This document shows positions 52,901-53,192 of a stretch of DNA of 53,192 nt, piece after piece (position 1 is the stretch's first letter; every line of letters begins with the position of its first letter). A program made the translations under genes and the position numbers. Under the pieces are notes generated by a model, which was given only the letters and a program-made list of their open reading frames with translations, did no database searches and was not told the DNA's origin. The DNA lies in contig DAHUYP010000068.1 of the NCBI GenBank assembly GCA_027315105.1, forward strand, positions 1 through 53,192. The letters run 5' to 3'. The stretch is from Gammaproteobacteria bacterium. Its GTDB lineage: Bacteria > Pseudomonadota > Gammaproteobacteria > Steroidobacterales > Steroidobacteraceae.

Positions 52901-53192
52901 GATGGGCCTCGCCCACCGCATGGATGGCACGCTCGTAGGCGAGCCGATAGCGCTCGGCATCGTCGGCGGTCATGGCCGCCTCGCCCAGCATGTCGAACGA
53001 ATGCCGGTAGCCGCGCGCCGTGCCGGCCCGCGCACGCCGCAGCGCCGCTTCGATGGTCTCGGCGAACACGAATTGGCCGCCCAGGGCGCGCATCGACAGT
53101 TGCGCGGCGCCGCGCACCAGCGGTGCGCACAGTCGCGCCACATTGCCGCGCCAGCCGCCGGCTTGCTCGCCGTCGGCGCCGCGGACCAGGGC
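49926..53192 (-). CDS. putA: Trifunctional or bifunctional proline utilisation protein PutA (5' end beyond the window)
   Basis: Oxidises proline to glutamate. The frame is open at the last base, giving 1088 visible residues; a GTG at 53141 is internal and not taken as the start. Proline dehydrogenase: FDMLGEAAMTADDAERY, SVKLSALHARYGYAQ, DAEEAARLELSLDLFEAL and RLVKGAYWDAEIKLAQIDG (flavin/substrate barrel). P5C dehydrogenase: ACISPWNFPLAIFTGQIA, AETGGQNAMIVDSTAL and the catalytic Cys in DSAGQRCSALRVLC. A further ~200 residues at the C-terminus after MYLHRLLRQ match the extra aldehyde-dehydrogenase-like domain of long PutAs. Whether an N-terminal ribbon-helix-helix DNA-binding domain exists cannot be seen. 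Confidence 0.95.
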   Translation of the reverse strand, partial: ALVRGADGEQAGGWRGNVARLCAPLVRGAAQLSMRALGGQFVFAETIEAALRRARAGTARGYRHSFDMLGEAAMTADDAERYRLAYERAIHAVGEAHRGRGPLAGGSVSVKLSALHARYGYAQRGRVMQELLPRLQRLAQLAQQHDIALTIDAEEAARLELSLDLFEALAGDARLAGWAGLGIAVQAYQKRAPAVIDHLLGLAARRPARLLLRLVKGAYWDAEIKLAQIDGLADYAVYTRKLHTDVAYLACARRLLAARAHVLPQFATHNAQTVATILELGGDGGGEYEFQCLFGMGAGLYRQLLGADGMARPVRIYAPVGTRPTLLAYLMRRLLENGAAASFVHRAASISVPIDALCADPVQAAARLGATAHPRIARPCDLFAPGRRNSAGVDLADAAVRRELREALDRSRREPLAVRPLVVWPMAAQAPESAASGGATAREIRNPADRADLIGSVLDADEAAIEAAIAAASDAAGGWDGTGIEQRARLLERCADLYEQDRQSLVALMVRECGKTLANGIGEVREAVDYLRYYAAQIRSTFDRTTHRPLGAVACISPWNFPLAIFTGQIAAALAAGNTVLAKPAEQSSAVAARAVQLCHRAGIPPDALQLLPGDGERVGARLVADARIGGVLFTGSTAAARAIARSLAQRGDVPLIAETGGQNAMIVDSTALPEQVVGDALRSAFDSAGQRCSALRVLCLQREIAGPVLAMLEGAMRELRVGDPADVATDVGPLIDPPARARIEAHLQAMRPRVRCQSPLPEECRRGTFVSPTLIEIDSIAELPGEVFGPVLHVLRFERHRLGALLDAINDSGYGLTLGIASRIESTVSEIIERARVGNVYVNRNMIGAVVGLQPFGGQGLSGTGPKAGGPMYLHRLLRQSPGPRELPAPGAPPGAPLRQLIDWLRAEHAALLPAAQRQRLRSQAERYAQATLLEARIALDGYAGESNELRLRARGVLRGTARTTEALLAQLAAALATGNALLAGQSSIAAALRGALPASLQRWLPVDAPRCEAVLVDAAEARSHPAWLRALCRELAAAPGALVPVVVGEEDYPLERLLVEQTVTRNTAALGGDARLLALDDEAPQA

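Noticed and set aside
53139..53141. GTG as the putA start
   Set aside because: The same frame continues to the window edge with PutA-like sequence, so the true start lies outside.

Overview
The window is very GC-rich proteobacterial chromosome (roughly 70% GC by eye), densely coded, with no insertion sequence, CRISPR array, rRNA or tRNA that I could recognise. The gene set (aceB-aceA-aceK, opgG-opgH, prkA-yeaH-spoVR, three-domain PutA, yebC, an hpnB-type glycosyltransferase, a Liv-type transporter) fits a Gammaproteobacterium of the Xanthomonadales/Nevskiales/Steroidobacterales kind or a Betaproteobacterium. I cannot decide between them from the sequence alone.

Layout. 1-4331 (minus): a Liv-type ABC importer, livG-livF-binding protein-livH-livM, with livM cut by the window edge. 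4560-6155 (plus): a YfcG-like glutathione transferase and prephenate dehydratase. 6195-11292: a CPA1 cation/proton antiporter, an orphan HpnB-like glycosyltransferase, a PaiB-like flavin-binding protein and a diguanylate cyclase. 11465-22965 (minus): thirteen co-directional genes, adh, HAD phosphatase, pgm, ackA and then atpD-C-Q-R-B-E-F-A-G, a complete N-type (alternative F-type) rotary ATPase. 23190-24000 (plus): two small cysteine-containing unknowns preceded by two micro-ORFs chained by ATGA overlaps. 24019-28565 (minus): the prkA-yeaH-spoVR stress operon. 29186-34013 (minus): aceB-aceA-aceK, divergent from a RamB/ScfR-type regulator at 34086. 35784-38698: glutaryl-CoA dehydrogenase converging on etfB-etfA. 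38860-40516: a TetR regulator and an AI-2E-family membrane protein. 40706-44316 (minus): methylcrotonyl-CoA carboxylase mccB-mccA. 44797-48329 (plus): opgG-opgH. 48402-49873: yebC and an alpha/beta hydrolase. 49926-53192 (minus): putA, with its 5' end beyond the window.

How the parts work together. Much of the window is carbon and redox metabolism typical of an aerobic heterotroph using organic and amino acids: glyoxylate shunt with its kinase/phosphatase, leucine (mcc), lysine/aromatic (gcdH with ETF) and proline (putA) catabolism, and amino-acid-type uptake (liv). The most interesting block is adh-HAD-pgm-ackA-N-ATPase. It joins sugar-phosphate entry, substrate-level ATP formation by acetate kinase and an ATP-driven ion pump in one direction with very short gaps, as expected of a module that keeps up an ion gradient when respiration fails. 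The c subunit of that ATPase keeps most of the Na+-site residues but has Ile in place of the usual Thr, which bears on whether it moves Na+ or H+.

Many unrelated long reading frames on the opposite strands are arginine/alanine-rich artefacts of the GC content and are left out.
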